Under the pieces are notes generated by a model, which saw nothing but the letters and a program-made list of their open reading frames with translations, searched no databases and had not been told where the DNA came from. DNA of 62,830 nucleotides from contig NMRA01000628.1 of the NCBI GenBank assembly GCA_002633005.1, positions 1 through 62,830 of the forward strand, in the 5' to 3' direction. A program made the translations under genes and the position numbers. This DNA is from Phoronis australis. Its lineage: Eukaryota; Phoronida; Phoronidae. Shown piece after piece: positions 50,437-62,814 of this stretch (within the stretch, counting starts at the first letter, position 1; each line of letters begins with the position of its first letter).

Positions 50437-50445
50437 CTTTATATA
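50437..50445 (-). promoter_or_regulatory. TATA box of the cytokine-like gene
   Basis: Read on the minus strand the sequence is TATATAAAG, with the first-exon donor about 87 nt downstream. It is the only strong TATA element in the right position for the minus-strand gene. A TATA-type core promoter fits an inducible gene, which is inference. Confidence 0.55.
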
Positions 50446-50449
50446 AGGT

Positions 50450-53400
50450 TGACAAAAATGTGTGGGATAGTCTTCAGTTCTGACATTGAGTGTACTTCGG
50501 TGACCGGGAGTGGAATTCATTAGTAAGCAATATTTGAGATTCGACATCAGACGAAAATAAAGAATTGAATCATTTTCGCCACAACCCTAAACAGTGTAAC
50601 GGAAGCGGGACAACATTAGCCCTATTGTTCTGGATCCCGGAACAAGTTTACTTGCATCGTTGTCAAACGAGACTTGGGCTCAGGTCATGTTTTTACTTCT
50701 ACGTTGATTTTCCCAAGGCTGAAAAATCTAAATTCTTACTTTGAAGGTAGCCATTTGTGTGATTTTTTGATGAAATCAAGAATTTTTTTTAAAAAATGTG
50801 CATGTAGGTAATTTCGTGTTGAACTATGTACTTTTGCCGTGAACACACAGGTATCTCAGATTGTCGATTTACTTTCAAACAACAGAGAAACCAGCCACCA
50901 ATGTTATCATTTTAGGATATCATACCACGTTTTTTTACTTGACCTCTGGTACCTTCGTTTTCCGAAAGCAAATCAGATATATGAGATACCTTTCTTTTGA
51001 CTACAGACCATCGGACAATTTTGCAAAATCTCGTGCGAATCAATCGTTGTGCTAATGAGATATTGATGTTCAAAAATACTTAATGCGCTTCAAAACTAAA
51101 AGTATTCAAAGCATTCATTGAAAATTTGCCACACAATTCATGCGTGCACCCAGGGGGGGGAGGGGGGGGGNNNNNNNTCGGGGACTCAAACAAGCCCCCC
51201 CCCATTTGGCGAAGTGAGCGAAAACGTCCGCCTTAGAGAAACAAAAACCCCGAGAAAACGAGGCAAAAGTCCACTAAAAGGACGCAGACGCACAGTTTAC
51301 TGTTTCGAAGGTAGTACCCCGTTTTTTTTAGTCCTGCCGATATTTTGTCAGCAAAAGGTCCACATCGACAGAAATTCGAGCCCCCAAAATTCAAGGCTGG
51401 GTGCGAGCATGCAATTACAAAAGCACTTGAACTCGTTCCAAAGAACTCATTACTTGGCATATTGACAGCTGTGAGAAGAAACGAAAAATATGAAAAAAAT
51501 CATTCAATATGTGAACGCGGAGATTTTTGAGAAAAAAATATCCACGAGAGTTGACTAATGCATACAGTCACACTCAATCATAAAGGCACTTTCAAATGGC
51601 GCATGCGCGGTACTCTCATATCATGAGGGGCAGTACTGAGGAGGCGCTCAGCAGGTTCGCATTTTTTTGTTTGTCTGGCCAAGGTGCAATGAGGGAAGGA
51701 CATTATTTAATCTTTTCTGCAACAAAAGTGGAAGTCAAAACACTCCAGATTCCAAAAAATGCGTAGGCAAGGGTATTTGAGCAGATCGTAGTTTTGCTAA
51801 TTTGAAATGTATGAAAGGTGCCTGAATTTCACCCTGATATGCCACCAGAATGCTGAAGAATAGGCACCATTGGAAGTAAAATAAGCAAAAAGGTCAACAA
51901 AAAGCATTTTCAAAAACAGGTTAAAAATTTAATAAATACCATACCGACGTATGGGTCTAAATACTGGGATGGGTCTAAATACTGGGATGTAGGTCGAAGA
52001 CGCGTTGCATTCGAAATACGATACTCAGTGACCTAAAAACAATTTCCAAGGCAACCGCAAACGCGTGCATAGAAATACTAAACCGTATTTAATGATGCAA
52101 GAACAAAACAGGAAGACCAATTTCACAACTTAACTCGGTGATGTCACTTCGAACTTGTCAGAAATCGCTGGCAGCCCATTTGCGGCACCACCACCGCTGT
52201 ACATTTCGCCTCAGGCGCGACTGTGTTCACGCCTTCTGTGGGGACAGATCGACGAAAGAAAATTACTCAGAATTTTAGACATTTGTGGTAAGGCAAACTC
52301 ACATGAGACAATGTCAAAACCATATTAAAAAACAATAATTATCACGATAATGATACTTCTATTGGTTTTACTAATAACACTGCTACTGTTAATAATACTG
52401 CTGTTGCTACCGCTGTTGTTGCTGCTACTACTACTGCGGCTACTACAGTACAACTAATGATAATAATAGCAATTATGATTCTAACATTCTTGATAATATC
52501 CATTCATGAATATTATTATTATAATTGTTGTTTTGTTAGTATTACGACTATTGTTACTGTTATTATTACTCCATGCTTTCATAAAAATGGAAATAATAAT
52601 CATAACCGTTATAACGGTAATAAGTTGTTATAAATGGTATGAATAATATTTCAAAATTGTTAAAATGTCAATAATAACGAACAAATAATAATAATGAAAA
52701 CAATAATAACCATAATTGTAAAAAATATTATTATTATTATTATTATTATTATGAAAAATGCTATTAGCCAGTTTTATGTCATGCAACTAACTTTTGTTTT
52801 GAAGTGCTAACAGTTACGAAATAGGGCGCTTGAAAATGTCTTTTTATATTTGTTCGTTTCATTCACCGAGTCATGGCTTCATGGAATAACTCTTTCTCGG
52901 TTCATACAAAGCTGTTTGTTTAGCAAGCTCATGAACATCGCTTGTTAGACGCGTTGTTTTGTTCGCCGGGTCATACCATATAGCAGTAACGATTTGCCCA
53001 ATTTTTTTCGAATCTGAGTAAAGGACCTTCATACGGAGATACTTTTCATTGCGTTCTCAAGAATTGGACCATAGCGAGCTAAAACTGAGTGGGAACCCTT
53101 GTTATAGTCTGACTAAAAGCCTCATCGCAAGGTGTTGTTTGTTTCCGGCTGCCCCCGGCTGTTTCATCGAGATTTCAGGAAAGGTCTCGAAAGTTCTGAG
53201 AAAGAGTTTGGTGTGCAAGGCCCCAAGGGGACAAGATCAGACCTGTAGCCCTTTCCAAGAAAACTGACTTAGCTAAGACAAATGTTGAATTTAAATCAAT
53301 TTTTAAACAAAACTTTAGTTTGTTTTAAATCCATTCCGAGAAAGATATCCTAAGTTCTTGACTAGCTTTGGGGTTATAGAAGTTACAAAGTTTGGAAGTT

Positions 53401-53540
53401 GAGACAAATCTTTGACTTAGGTTAAAAATAAACTTAAGTCAGTTTCTTGGAACGGACCCCTGTTTTACAAATGGTGGTAAAGGCAGTGGTGCCTGTACGA
53501 TACCAAAATTCCATTTCTTTAACCGAACGTGAGATTATAG
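50450..53540. other. Upstream of the cytokine-like gene; repeats and AT-rich DNA
   Basis: No exon recognised. A hAT-like GGGG-rich end with a 7-N gap lies at about 51150-51200. Degenerate ATT/AAT/CTG trinucleotide-rich sequence lies at 52320-52750, including (att)n at 52720-52752. Confidence 0.4.
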
Positions 53541-53548
53541 CTGCTTCA

Positions 53549-53594
53549 ATAATAATAATTATTATTGTTATAGTACTACTACTACTACTACTAC

Positions 53595-53627
<33 letters not shown>

Positions 53628-53775
53628 TAGTAGTAGTAGTAGTAGTACTATAATAATAATAATTATTATTATTATTATAGTACTACTAATATTATTATTA
53701 TTATTATTATTATTATTAGTAGTAGTAGTAGTACTATAATAATAATAATAATTATTATTATTATAGTACTACTAA

Positions 53776-53810
<35 letters not shown>

Positions 53811-53965
53811 GTAGTAGTACTATAATAATAATAATTATTATTATAGTACTACTAATATTATTATTATTATTATTATTATTAGTAGTAGTACTATAATAAT
53901 AATAATTATTATTATTATTATAGTACTACTACTGATAATAATAATAATTATTATTATTATTATAA
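53549..53965. repeat. Strand-symmetric trinucleotide higher-order array
   Basis: Blocks of (AAT)n(ATT)n alternate with TATAGTACTACT and its complement AGTAGTACTATA. TATAGTACTA recurs near 53569, 53678, 53762, 53842 and 53919. Every unit is self-complementary, so either strand could fold into serial hairpins. Confidence 0.9.
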
Positions 53966-54149
53966 CAACTTTAATAATGATAATAATATTCATAATGACA
54001 TCATATCATTATAGACTGACAATTAATATAAGCGTAATTATCTTGTAATATAATAGTATGATATTTAATATGATTTTCATTGCACTAATATTTATATAAT
54101 AATATCATATTAGTTTAATAATTATATTGTTATTGTTATTGTTATTGCG

Positions 54150-55890
54150 TTTTAGCATTGTTCCTGTTGGTATTATTACTGTTCATAACGTTTTTCATAC
54201 AGCATTAAGGTTGTTATCAGCGGTACGCAGCAAAATTGGGCAGCAGACTTATTGTAAGGCAATTTTGGTATTGTATTGCTGTGGTCCAGCCCCGTGAAAC
54301 CTTGTGGCTTGTCTACGCATTTACATGGGTATTCACCCAACGGAGGAATTACAGACGTGGTTGTCCTCCGGCCAAATAGGATCAATTTCACCAAAAGTAC
54401 TGATGAATGCCATTGAGCGTGCTGTGACGAGAAAACATACAGGCATTAACTTAGTAGCTTACACAACACCACTGCCTATAGCAATTTCACAAAAACGATA
54501 CCAAACTCATTAGATTGATTTGCGCCACGGACGTACAAGTATATAACGAAGATTTTCTTTTATTATCGATATTTTCGTTATCGTACAACTCAACTTCGTC
54601 TCCTTAATCTAAAGCTACGAGAGTATAAATTAACTTAAGAGTTAAAATTAATGCGCATTCGCTTCCATTCACCCTTACAACTAGTTACAACGTTCACTAA
54701 ACTATTTTTTTGAATTGTAAAACCATTTTGGAGAGAACCCAACTTTATTGTCAGGCAGCTGATCGCAGCTGCCGTAGCTGGGTGTCAGCATTGTTGAACA
54801 CTCGGGTAATTCGTGTACTTACTAATCAAAAGCCAGCGTGGCATCCTTTCGTTTTCTCCGGTCACGTTATTTTCACGTTCATAGTAGAAAGTTTAAAAAT
54901 GAATGTTACGCGTAGGTGTTTAACCTTATGCGGTAACAGTGTTCGCTGCTATTTTAAGAACTTAATTAGGTAAACTGAGGCAAAATGCACTTAGTAACGG
55001 AAAGTTTTAACCGTTTAGGTCAGTCTTTCAGTGACATAAAATTCAAGGAAATTGTTCCAAGGTAAGGTGTTAAAGACAAGCAGCTCGGTGCAAGAGTGTC
55101 GCACCTCTGGTAATTATGACGTGCTTTGAGCACATTCTTTATAAGTTAAGTAATACGGTGATAGACGGGTAAACTGTAGTTTGTCTGTCAACAAGTGCAT
55201 GGGGTGCGTTCGAACGGCCTTGTCCCAGCACAATCTCAGACAAAAGAAACTCTTGTGAAAAACGTACGTTTCAAAAGCACCGTGCCAAAAAATACACTTC
55301 CGCGTCGTGTTTCTGGCCATTTTCTGTCATTGGTGGCAAAAGGGTTTGATTACGAGAGTATCCTCCTATCTCGCTCATAATCCCATCCCACAGTACGACT
55401 TCATGCGCACTCCGAGGATCTCAGAATGAGGCTGGTGAGTCCGGTTGCATGAAATGTCTGAGGTAGGGAGTCACGAAGTTCCCTAAACTCTACATTTTTG
55501 TATCGTTCTTTACGAACAAATTTTATGTGTTTCTATAATTTTATCTTTGTTATCATGAACTCCTCTTTAATTAATGACAAGTTGATGTCTTCTTGTGACG
55601 TTAAAATAGATCACGTGGAAAATTTTCCGCGCGGGCATTTGATAAAACTATACTTTAATCACCTTTCAATCGTGACTATAATCAGGAAGGCATTGTCAGA
55701 AGGCCAAATGGCTAATAATTTTCCTCGTTCCGAAAGTACTGCTTTTCGGAGCGGTCCCTTTTCCACGGTTTCTTTGTTTAATAGTCTACATTACCGGCGT
55801 TGATTTGAAAATATTGAATGACGTCAACTCACGTTAGTAACGTTGACGTAGCCAACACTTGTATCGATGTCATTGCCAATATAGATTTTA
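54150..55890. other. Intergenic, little recognised
   Basis: AT-rich sequence. ccggttgcatgaaa at 55442 is a degraded left end of the 431-bp MITE family. No coding exon supported. Confidence 0.4.
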
Positions 55891-55964
55891 CCTGATCATG
55901 TAGCTCATATAGATTTCCCATAGTTAATACTTCTGAGGGTAGTGCTGCGTCAAATAACTTTAAA

Positions 55965-56220
55965 ACAAGATATGGCGGCTGCAGTTCCTTAAAAGAGGAC
56001 CAGAGGAGCTTTTTGCGCTGCAGCAAAAGTCAGTTGAAAAACCGGGACTTAATTGCACTTCTCCCCAATGATAAAGACAGGTGAGATATACGAGTGATAC
56101 AAAGAGTTACTTTTGTGAAAATGCTGCCAGTCAACCATTGGTGTTGGTAGGGTTATTTGAACTTGTCTTACCTTCATAAGTTTCAAGGTTTTATTTGATT
56201 ACTCAAAGCAAAATTGTGGT
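55965..56220. mobile_element. Interspersed repeat block B, diverged third copy
   Basis: Shares agatat-cggct-c, ctgcagcaa, ttgaaaa and tgaaa-tg-tgccagtca-nn-ttg with 57600-57790. More diverged than the other pair. Confidence 0.45.
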
Positions 56221-57524
56221 AATCAGATACATGGCCCGCATGATGGGTACTTGATTTTAGAGCCAGTTACTCCCAATGAATTACGCTCGTTATTCAGTGG
56301 TAGTAACTGCTTCTCAAATGAATTTTGAGTGAGGGACCCACCTATCAAACTATAACCGAAATTGTCCTGCATGACTTAGGGCCTACTGATAACAATTCTA
56401 TGATTGGATCTGGCTGTAATTTCTGTCATTTCTTCAATTCACTTCAGTGTTTATACATTCTGATCCAAGAGGTAGGTGATAAACAGCAAATGTGAGGACC
56501 TGCTAAGAAGAAATGCTGTGATGTTAACTTAGTCCAGTAAACTAGTATGGGTTTAGGTCTTTACTGTGATGGGCCTTCGTACGGTTGTACTTTGAAGGAC
56601 CTATAGTCCCAAGGGTCATTACTTGAAAAATATATGAATCAGGCGTTATTCCAAAGCAACATTACTTCGAAGTGTGATTACTTAGCTGTATTAATGGGAA
56701 AGAGTGAGTGACGTTGCATAGACAATATTGTTGATGCCACATATTTTTCCTGCATGCTGTATTTGTTATAATGTAAATGATACTTTTTCAGCCAATAGAT
56801 CACAGCCACGTCACGAGTGAGCCCAGTGAAACACCCTCATCTGCTGAGCACCATACAGTGCTGCTTTAGTAAAGCTCTTAGGTGAGGTAATAGGACATAA
56901 TTGATAATGACCACAATTCCATCCTCCATGACTGATGGTTTTGTTATACCTATTGTATTGCTATCTGAAGCTCACCTCTCTAGTTACTATAGTTATAAAA
57001 AGCGGACTCTGTTGTTATATATATTGTATTTCTACCTGAAGCTAACCTCTCTACTTACTATAGTTATAAAAAGCAGACTCTGTTGTTTTTGATTTCATGA
57101 CTTGGATGTTTACTTTTATTTATCTGAAAGGGTATTTTAAGTATTTGTTTGGTTTAACACACTGGGGATTTTTAAAGCCCGTTGAACGAAAAATATGCTG
57201 AAAATCTGAGGATGAGTCTTGAGTCAGACTGTTTGTTAAAAATGTGGGTGTGGACAAGTAGACAGTTAATATGTGTACATGTAGATACCCTAAATGTATT
57301 TTTGTATTCATTCATTTCAGAAAGCTGTTGACTTGAATGAGAAAGTAAGTCAAGCGGGATGCCGACAAGTCTGCACCCAGCAGACCCTGTTGTGCCTGTC
57401 ACTGTAGAGGGAATTGTCAGTGGTGCTGTCCGATTAGGCATGGCGCCAGTAACTGCAGCATCTTTGGTGCAACCATCAGAGACAGTAGATAGGGAGACAG
57501 TCCACCTAGCGAAATCCCATCGGA

Positions 57525-59590
57525 TGGCCACTGGCGGACATTGTTGTTTCATGGACCATAGAGACGTCTAGCGAGTGTACGTGCATTAAAACATGTGGTG
57601 AGATATCACGGCTCCCGCCAGTAAAAAAGCAATGGTATTTTTTGCACTGCCTACGGCTGCAGCAACAATTAATTGAAAATTCGTGACTTATGCTTTTTTG
57701 CTTCCTCAATGATTAGATAGGTGATGTTCATGCTTGAAACAGAGGATATTTCTGCGTGAAACTGTTGCCAGTCATTCAGTGATGGACTGGGTGATTTGAA
57801 CTTAATGTCTTTACTGTTTCCTGCATTTGATTGCTGATATAGAAAACTATCGTAAATTGTTTGCATGATTTTGGTAACTACTGATTAGTTTATTCTATGC
57901 CCATTGATGTTTCTAATTACTTTTTTCATTTCGTTCTGCAGTCTTAATACATCCAGATCTAAAAGATAATTATACTTACTATTATTTACTAATTTTATTA
58001 TTGTTTTTATCATATATTTGTTTTATATCTATTCTTGATTATTTATTATTTATTTTTTGTTTATTTGCTGTTACTTATTTAATTTTTTTCTTGTGATCCC
58101 ATACAGTCAACATACTGGCTGTCGTTGATCAATAATCTATATATGATCATGATATGGACATCAGTGCATAATAAATATTACTTTTATGGTTTGGTAACCT
58201 ACTTGATTATTTGCCATAGGAAGTGGTGAAGGAAGTGTTCTTTTAAAGGCACATTGAGCCATACATCCGCGACCACTTCGGTAGTACTTTGTGTAGTACC
58301 TTGGAAACTTGTTACACTCCAGTGACGATGTCGTTTGTTTAGATTTTTGTTTTGTCATGGTCTTAAAACATCAAGTCAGGAAATAAGGCGTCGTTATGTT
58401 ATGTACTATGAAGTTGGCCTGCCGACACAGGCTGAATATGCCTTTAACTAACTGCTGATAGTTGATTTAAAAGAAGTGAATGATTTATAAGAGCGGGAAA
58501 GATTCGTAAAAAGTACCCGAAATGGATTGCGTATTCAATAGGCATCTTGACTGTTTTATGGGAGCATACAAGGCAGGTTTACTGGACTTCAGGCAGGAAT
58601 TCCATCTCTTGCTGATTTGGAACCCCTATACCTCTTGCATCCAGTTCCATTCACCACAACCCACCCCAATTCGCTACCCATTTCAGATACCCTCGGGCAC
58701 GGATGCTTTGGGTCCAGTGAATTGGTCCCGGCGACTTCACTGTTACTGTTCCCTAAAACTACTACGTTTTTGGAAGTTTTCTACGTTAAATTCTCAATAT
58801 GAATGAAAAAAGTAGGGATCTTTTCATGCAGTGCGCCTAATTTAAGGACTAAGTCCCTAAAGGTTTTGACTGAATTAAGAGCTCAGTTTTTAGTTATATT
58901 ATTATAAAACGTCATAAAACAAAAGAGGAGCTCATAATAAAGATAAAATGATAAGAAATATAAAAACTGTGAGCAAAGAACAAAAAAATGCCTAAAAGAT
59001 TTACCAACTCAGTTGAGTACAAGCGGATCCAGGGTGGGGGTCAAAGGGATCTGGATCCCCCATTTTCCTTGATTGTAGTGATATCAATGCTAAAATTTCC
59101 AAATTGTTGACTTGGGCCACTTTTCTTAAAAAATCATTATCCGACCCCCTTTAAAAAATCCTGGATATGACCCTGTTGGGTAGATATTTGGGACAGTTTC
59201 ATGTAAATGGGCACAGACACAACTGCTTGAATCTAGAACTCTTAAGATGTGAAGTTTCGAAAGAAAGATCTACTAATTTTTCCATTTTATTGTAAAACAA
59301 AGTTTGTGTGTTGAAAGCTTACATAATTAATTGTTAATTGAATTGATATTAACACCTCGGAATATTGGGGGAAGAAGCTATCTCTGCCCTCAACTTTTCA
59401 ATTGGTTGAGGGGCACCGCCCGCTCCTATATCTTCTTCAGCAGATCCATTTGATGTTTATTACATTCCTGACCCCCCTGGACAAAATCCTACAGGTTCGG
59501 TACCTGCCCATAAACCAATAACCTACTTTCATCGGCCCAGCTCTTATTACTGAGTCTCCCTCTTGCGGCTTATGATGTATTTCTCGTAAT
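57525..59590. mobile_element. Interspersed repeat block B, copy 2
   Basis: Collinear with 37080-41520 but lacks the 147-bp MITE and the 1.94-kb insertion, so it shows the ancestral joins. Contains the right half of the 431-bp MITE family and a nested gcggatccagg element at about 59020-59180. Confidence 0.75.
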
Positions 59591-59759
59591 TTATATTACC
59601 TTTGCTGCCCATATTTTCTTAGTTTATTCTATATTTTGCCTATGTGTAGTTTTCCATTACAGTGCTCGTGTTTTCTGTTTTCAATATTTTAAACAAAGAC
59701 ACTTCACTGACAATTTTGAATATGACAATCTGAGATCGGCCATAGTCAATGCCTTGCGT

Positions 59760-59925
59760 AAGTTCGTCGGCCCACACACACCCGCTAGGTGTCGCCACGA
59801 TCCATGACACAATAATGGCGGCGGCCTCGGTGAATAGTCTTGTTAGCGTCTGTGGTATGCAAACGCGACCCTGTCGCAAAATAACCTTTTTTACTCTCGC
59901 GACATCTAGCGCCAAGATAGCGTAT
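59760..59925. repeat. CGCTAG-gtgtcgcca-TCCATGACAC block
   Basis: cccgctaggtgtcgccacga, then tccatgacacaataatggcg, resembles in reverse orientation the tggaccatagagacgtctagcg block at 57550 and 37107. It is a short conserved piece shared by several repeats. Confidence 0.45.
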
Positions 59926-60497
59926 TACCTGATGTAGTTCTTTGACCTCTTTCTGATTCTGTCACTTGCTGGTGCTGAAACAGACTGCGATTGAAAGCGA
60001 ATATACAAGCGACACTTACCTGCCATGCGTCTTCTGTTACAAAGTTACTGATTCCTTCTAATTGTTAACGTGTTCAAGATTACAGTTGTAAAGGCTGAAT
60101 TACATAGTAGTGCATAATTTGCCATTTATCATTAGTTTGCAGCTCCGTGTTTAAAGGTCTAGAGCAGACAATTGTTTTGTAACCTGGCGTAGTTAGTAAC
60201 CGTTCGTTAGGTATTAATTTGGGCCTAACTTTCATAATGATTTTAAGTGTTCCAGTAACTCATGAATTTGGTTGTAGACTTTCAGACGCTTGATCTGCAA
60301 TAAATCATCAAATGAGAATGAGGTTGAGTCCATAAAATTATTACATCTCAATTGAAGTGTTTCTCCGGAACAAATTGCCTGCATCAATAAGATGTTACGG
60401 CCTTTTTTCAGGGAATATCAGGTTAAATTTTTGTGAAGTATCCTGATTTAGTTTTTAAGATTTGGCCTGTTGAAATAACAAAAATAAGAAATGTGGG

Positions 60498-61686
60498 CTA
60501 CGGAGAATACATCATTGGTATCGTTACATCCATGTTGGAAAAGGCTTAAATCTGGCTTAGGAACAAGAAAGTTTATTATTCTGGTAACTCATGTACTTGA
60601 TCACTGAACATCAATATAAAAAACAGGTTTACACCTGTGTATGCTTCACAAGGTGTGAGTATACAAATAAAACATACCAATTGTACTTAATCCTTAGACA
60701 TACTTAGCACTATCATCAGAGTCACATCACTGTCAAAAGGAATGCCTAATTCCATTAACTACCACCAAAGAAGTACAGGAAAACACTTTTCATTATCAGT
60801 GAACATTGTATGCACAAATAAATCTCACATAACACATAGGTCAGTGGGGGTCTACGGAGAATACAAAATGCGAAGGTAACCATTTGTGGGAAGAAAAATA
60901 CTGGAGCAATGCAAAAGAATTCATTTACTTGTCAATACTACTACTTCTGAATTATAAAAAACAGTTGTGTTTAGAAAAAGGGAGATAATACCGTCTCAAT
61001 TTTCTTCACACTTGTGCAAATACAAAAATGCAACATAATGGAAAATAAAATTTTATCCTAGGACATACTCAGCTCTGAACTATCATCAGAGCCACGTCAC
61101 CATCAATGGGGTGCCTATTTCCATCAACTACCCGCAAAGAAATACAAGGAAAGCACTTTTCATCATCAGGAAACATTGACTGCATAAATCCCACATAACA
61201 AAGAGGTCATGGAGGGGACGGAGAATACGAAATATGCAGATACCTGGATGAACACTTGAGCAATGCAATATAATTCATTTACTTGTTAATACCAACAATT
61301 CTGAATGACCAAAGAACATTCATGTTTTATCAATAACGAGTTTAAACTGAAAAAGTAATTTTAGCTAAACTTGCCTCAAATCCCGCCCATAAATATATTT
61401 TTTTTAATTTTTCTTGTCTTAGAGAGTTTATTTGTTTCTATTTCTTCAGTAAATGCACCTAGATACAAGATTTTTCAAACCATGTACGAACAATTTAAAG
61501 TTGGGGGCTACGGAGAATACGAAAGACATTTTTGCTCATGACCAATTCAAATCCAGGTCTTGGTATAATCTTGGTCTAATATTTTTTGTGGGCCAAAAAT
61601 AGCTTCAAGATTCTCATTGCGCAATATCAAATATATTTCATTGATGGAAGAATTTAATGGAATTCAGACAGGGCTACGGAGAATAC
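60498..61686. repeat. Unit family carrying CTACGGAGAATAC
   Basis: The 13-mer occurs at 60498-60510, 60852-60864, 61508-61520 and 61674-61686, and as acggagaatac at 61218-61228, usually after a G run. Two of the units (about 60700-60900 and 61060-61260) are paralogous over about 200 bp: tatcatcagag-cac-tca and cacttttcatcatca. Confidence 0.8.
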
Positions 61687-62626
61687 ACAGTTTTTCTTAG
61701 GTGACTGTGATATTTGGTCGAGGAAGAACATCTGGTACAAATATGTGGTTTCTAAATCAAATTCTGTATACCATCATCCATTAAATACACAGTTCAAAAC
61801 ACTAGTAATGCTTTTCTTTTTCAGACATGGCTGTAAGAGAAGGAGCATATGCAAATTTACGTGTTTTGCATAACACTGAAATCATTTTGCAATTGTGCCT
61901 GAAAATTGTGTTTGCTTTTTCAGATCCCTGCAATTTCCTGAAGAAAAACAAGGAATACATGTTAGGATCATGAAAAAACATTAAATTTCAATTAAATGTG
62001 CTATTTAACTAAATGCCATGTGTATTAAAAACATGCAATGTTTCAGTGAAACAATATAACGGTGGATTTCTGGCTATTTTCAGCTATATCAAGGATTACT
62101 CTGGCCATAATAAACATTTTTTCATACTTTAAAATGCGTAAATGTCATAAGTACTAGTGCTAAAACAAGATCATCATACAAATATCTGCCAAAGGTGAAG
62201 GAATTCTGTCAATATGATTGTATAACATAAAAAATCTAAATTTGCACCCTGAAAGAAAAAATGCCGCTAAACAATGTGCCAGAACTGTTTCGATGTTGTG
62301 TCATGTCTTTTGCATCGCGCTGGCAATTATAGTTACAGCCGAGTTTATCCAACCTCAGGGTATCGAAACGTAACCCTGATAAACCTGGCAAGTGTGCTAA
62401 CCATTCAGCCAATGGGCAATTTCCAATCAGAGAGTGGCTAACAGAGACTCATACAGTTCACTGGAAGGACGTTTACAACTCAACCATTAGGTTTCTGATT
62501 ATGGCTTCTACATGTATATATAGTAATGTATGTTTTGCATGTATATCTTCTATGTTTCCTCTCTGTAAATAATCCTCTAAACATGTATTTTCTATCTGTA
62601 CATGTACAGCACACATCACGAATTTT

Positions 62627-62814
62627 TGGCCGACCGGTCGGAAATTGGTCGACGACCGGCCGTCGACCGGTCGTCTAGCCGACCAGCAGCCGACCAACAA
62701 CGGTCGGCTAGGAGCCGTCTACTGAGTCGCCTCTGTGGTCGGCACTTGGGTCGGCTAAGTGGTCGCCTAGCGTAGACGACCAATTCGGATTAAGCGTGTC
62801 CTTGGTCGGCAATT
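62627..62814. repeat. Dense GTCG/CGAC inverted-repeat cluster
   Basis: The CCGACCGGTCGG palindrome at 62630-62641, then gacgaccgg...ccggtcgtc and ctagccgacc...ggtcggctag hairpins, then repeated ggtcgsc words to the window edge. No coding potential; it is probably the subterminal region of a larger element. Confidence 0.8.

Noticed and set aside
53447-53653. Frame with poly-Ile/Leu/Val tail
   Set aside because: Product of the trinucleotide array, not a membrane protein.
55893-56023. Minus-strand exon-like frame (GNLYELHDQ) with a good acceptor and a gtaaaa donor
   Set aside because: It overlaps the third copy of repeat block B, whose other copies are not open in this frame, and no partner exon was found.
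57359-57571. 70-codon frame starting MPTSLHPADPVV
   Set aside because: Its end lies in repeat block B and there is no family resemblance; coding status unsupported.
60498-61686. CRISPR-like array
   Set aside because: Repeat spacing is irregular, units are diverged, and the context is animal nuclear DNA.
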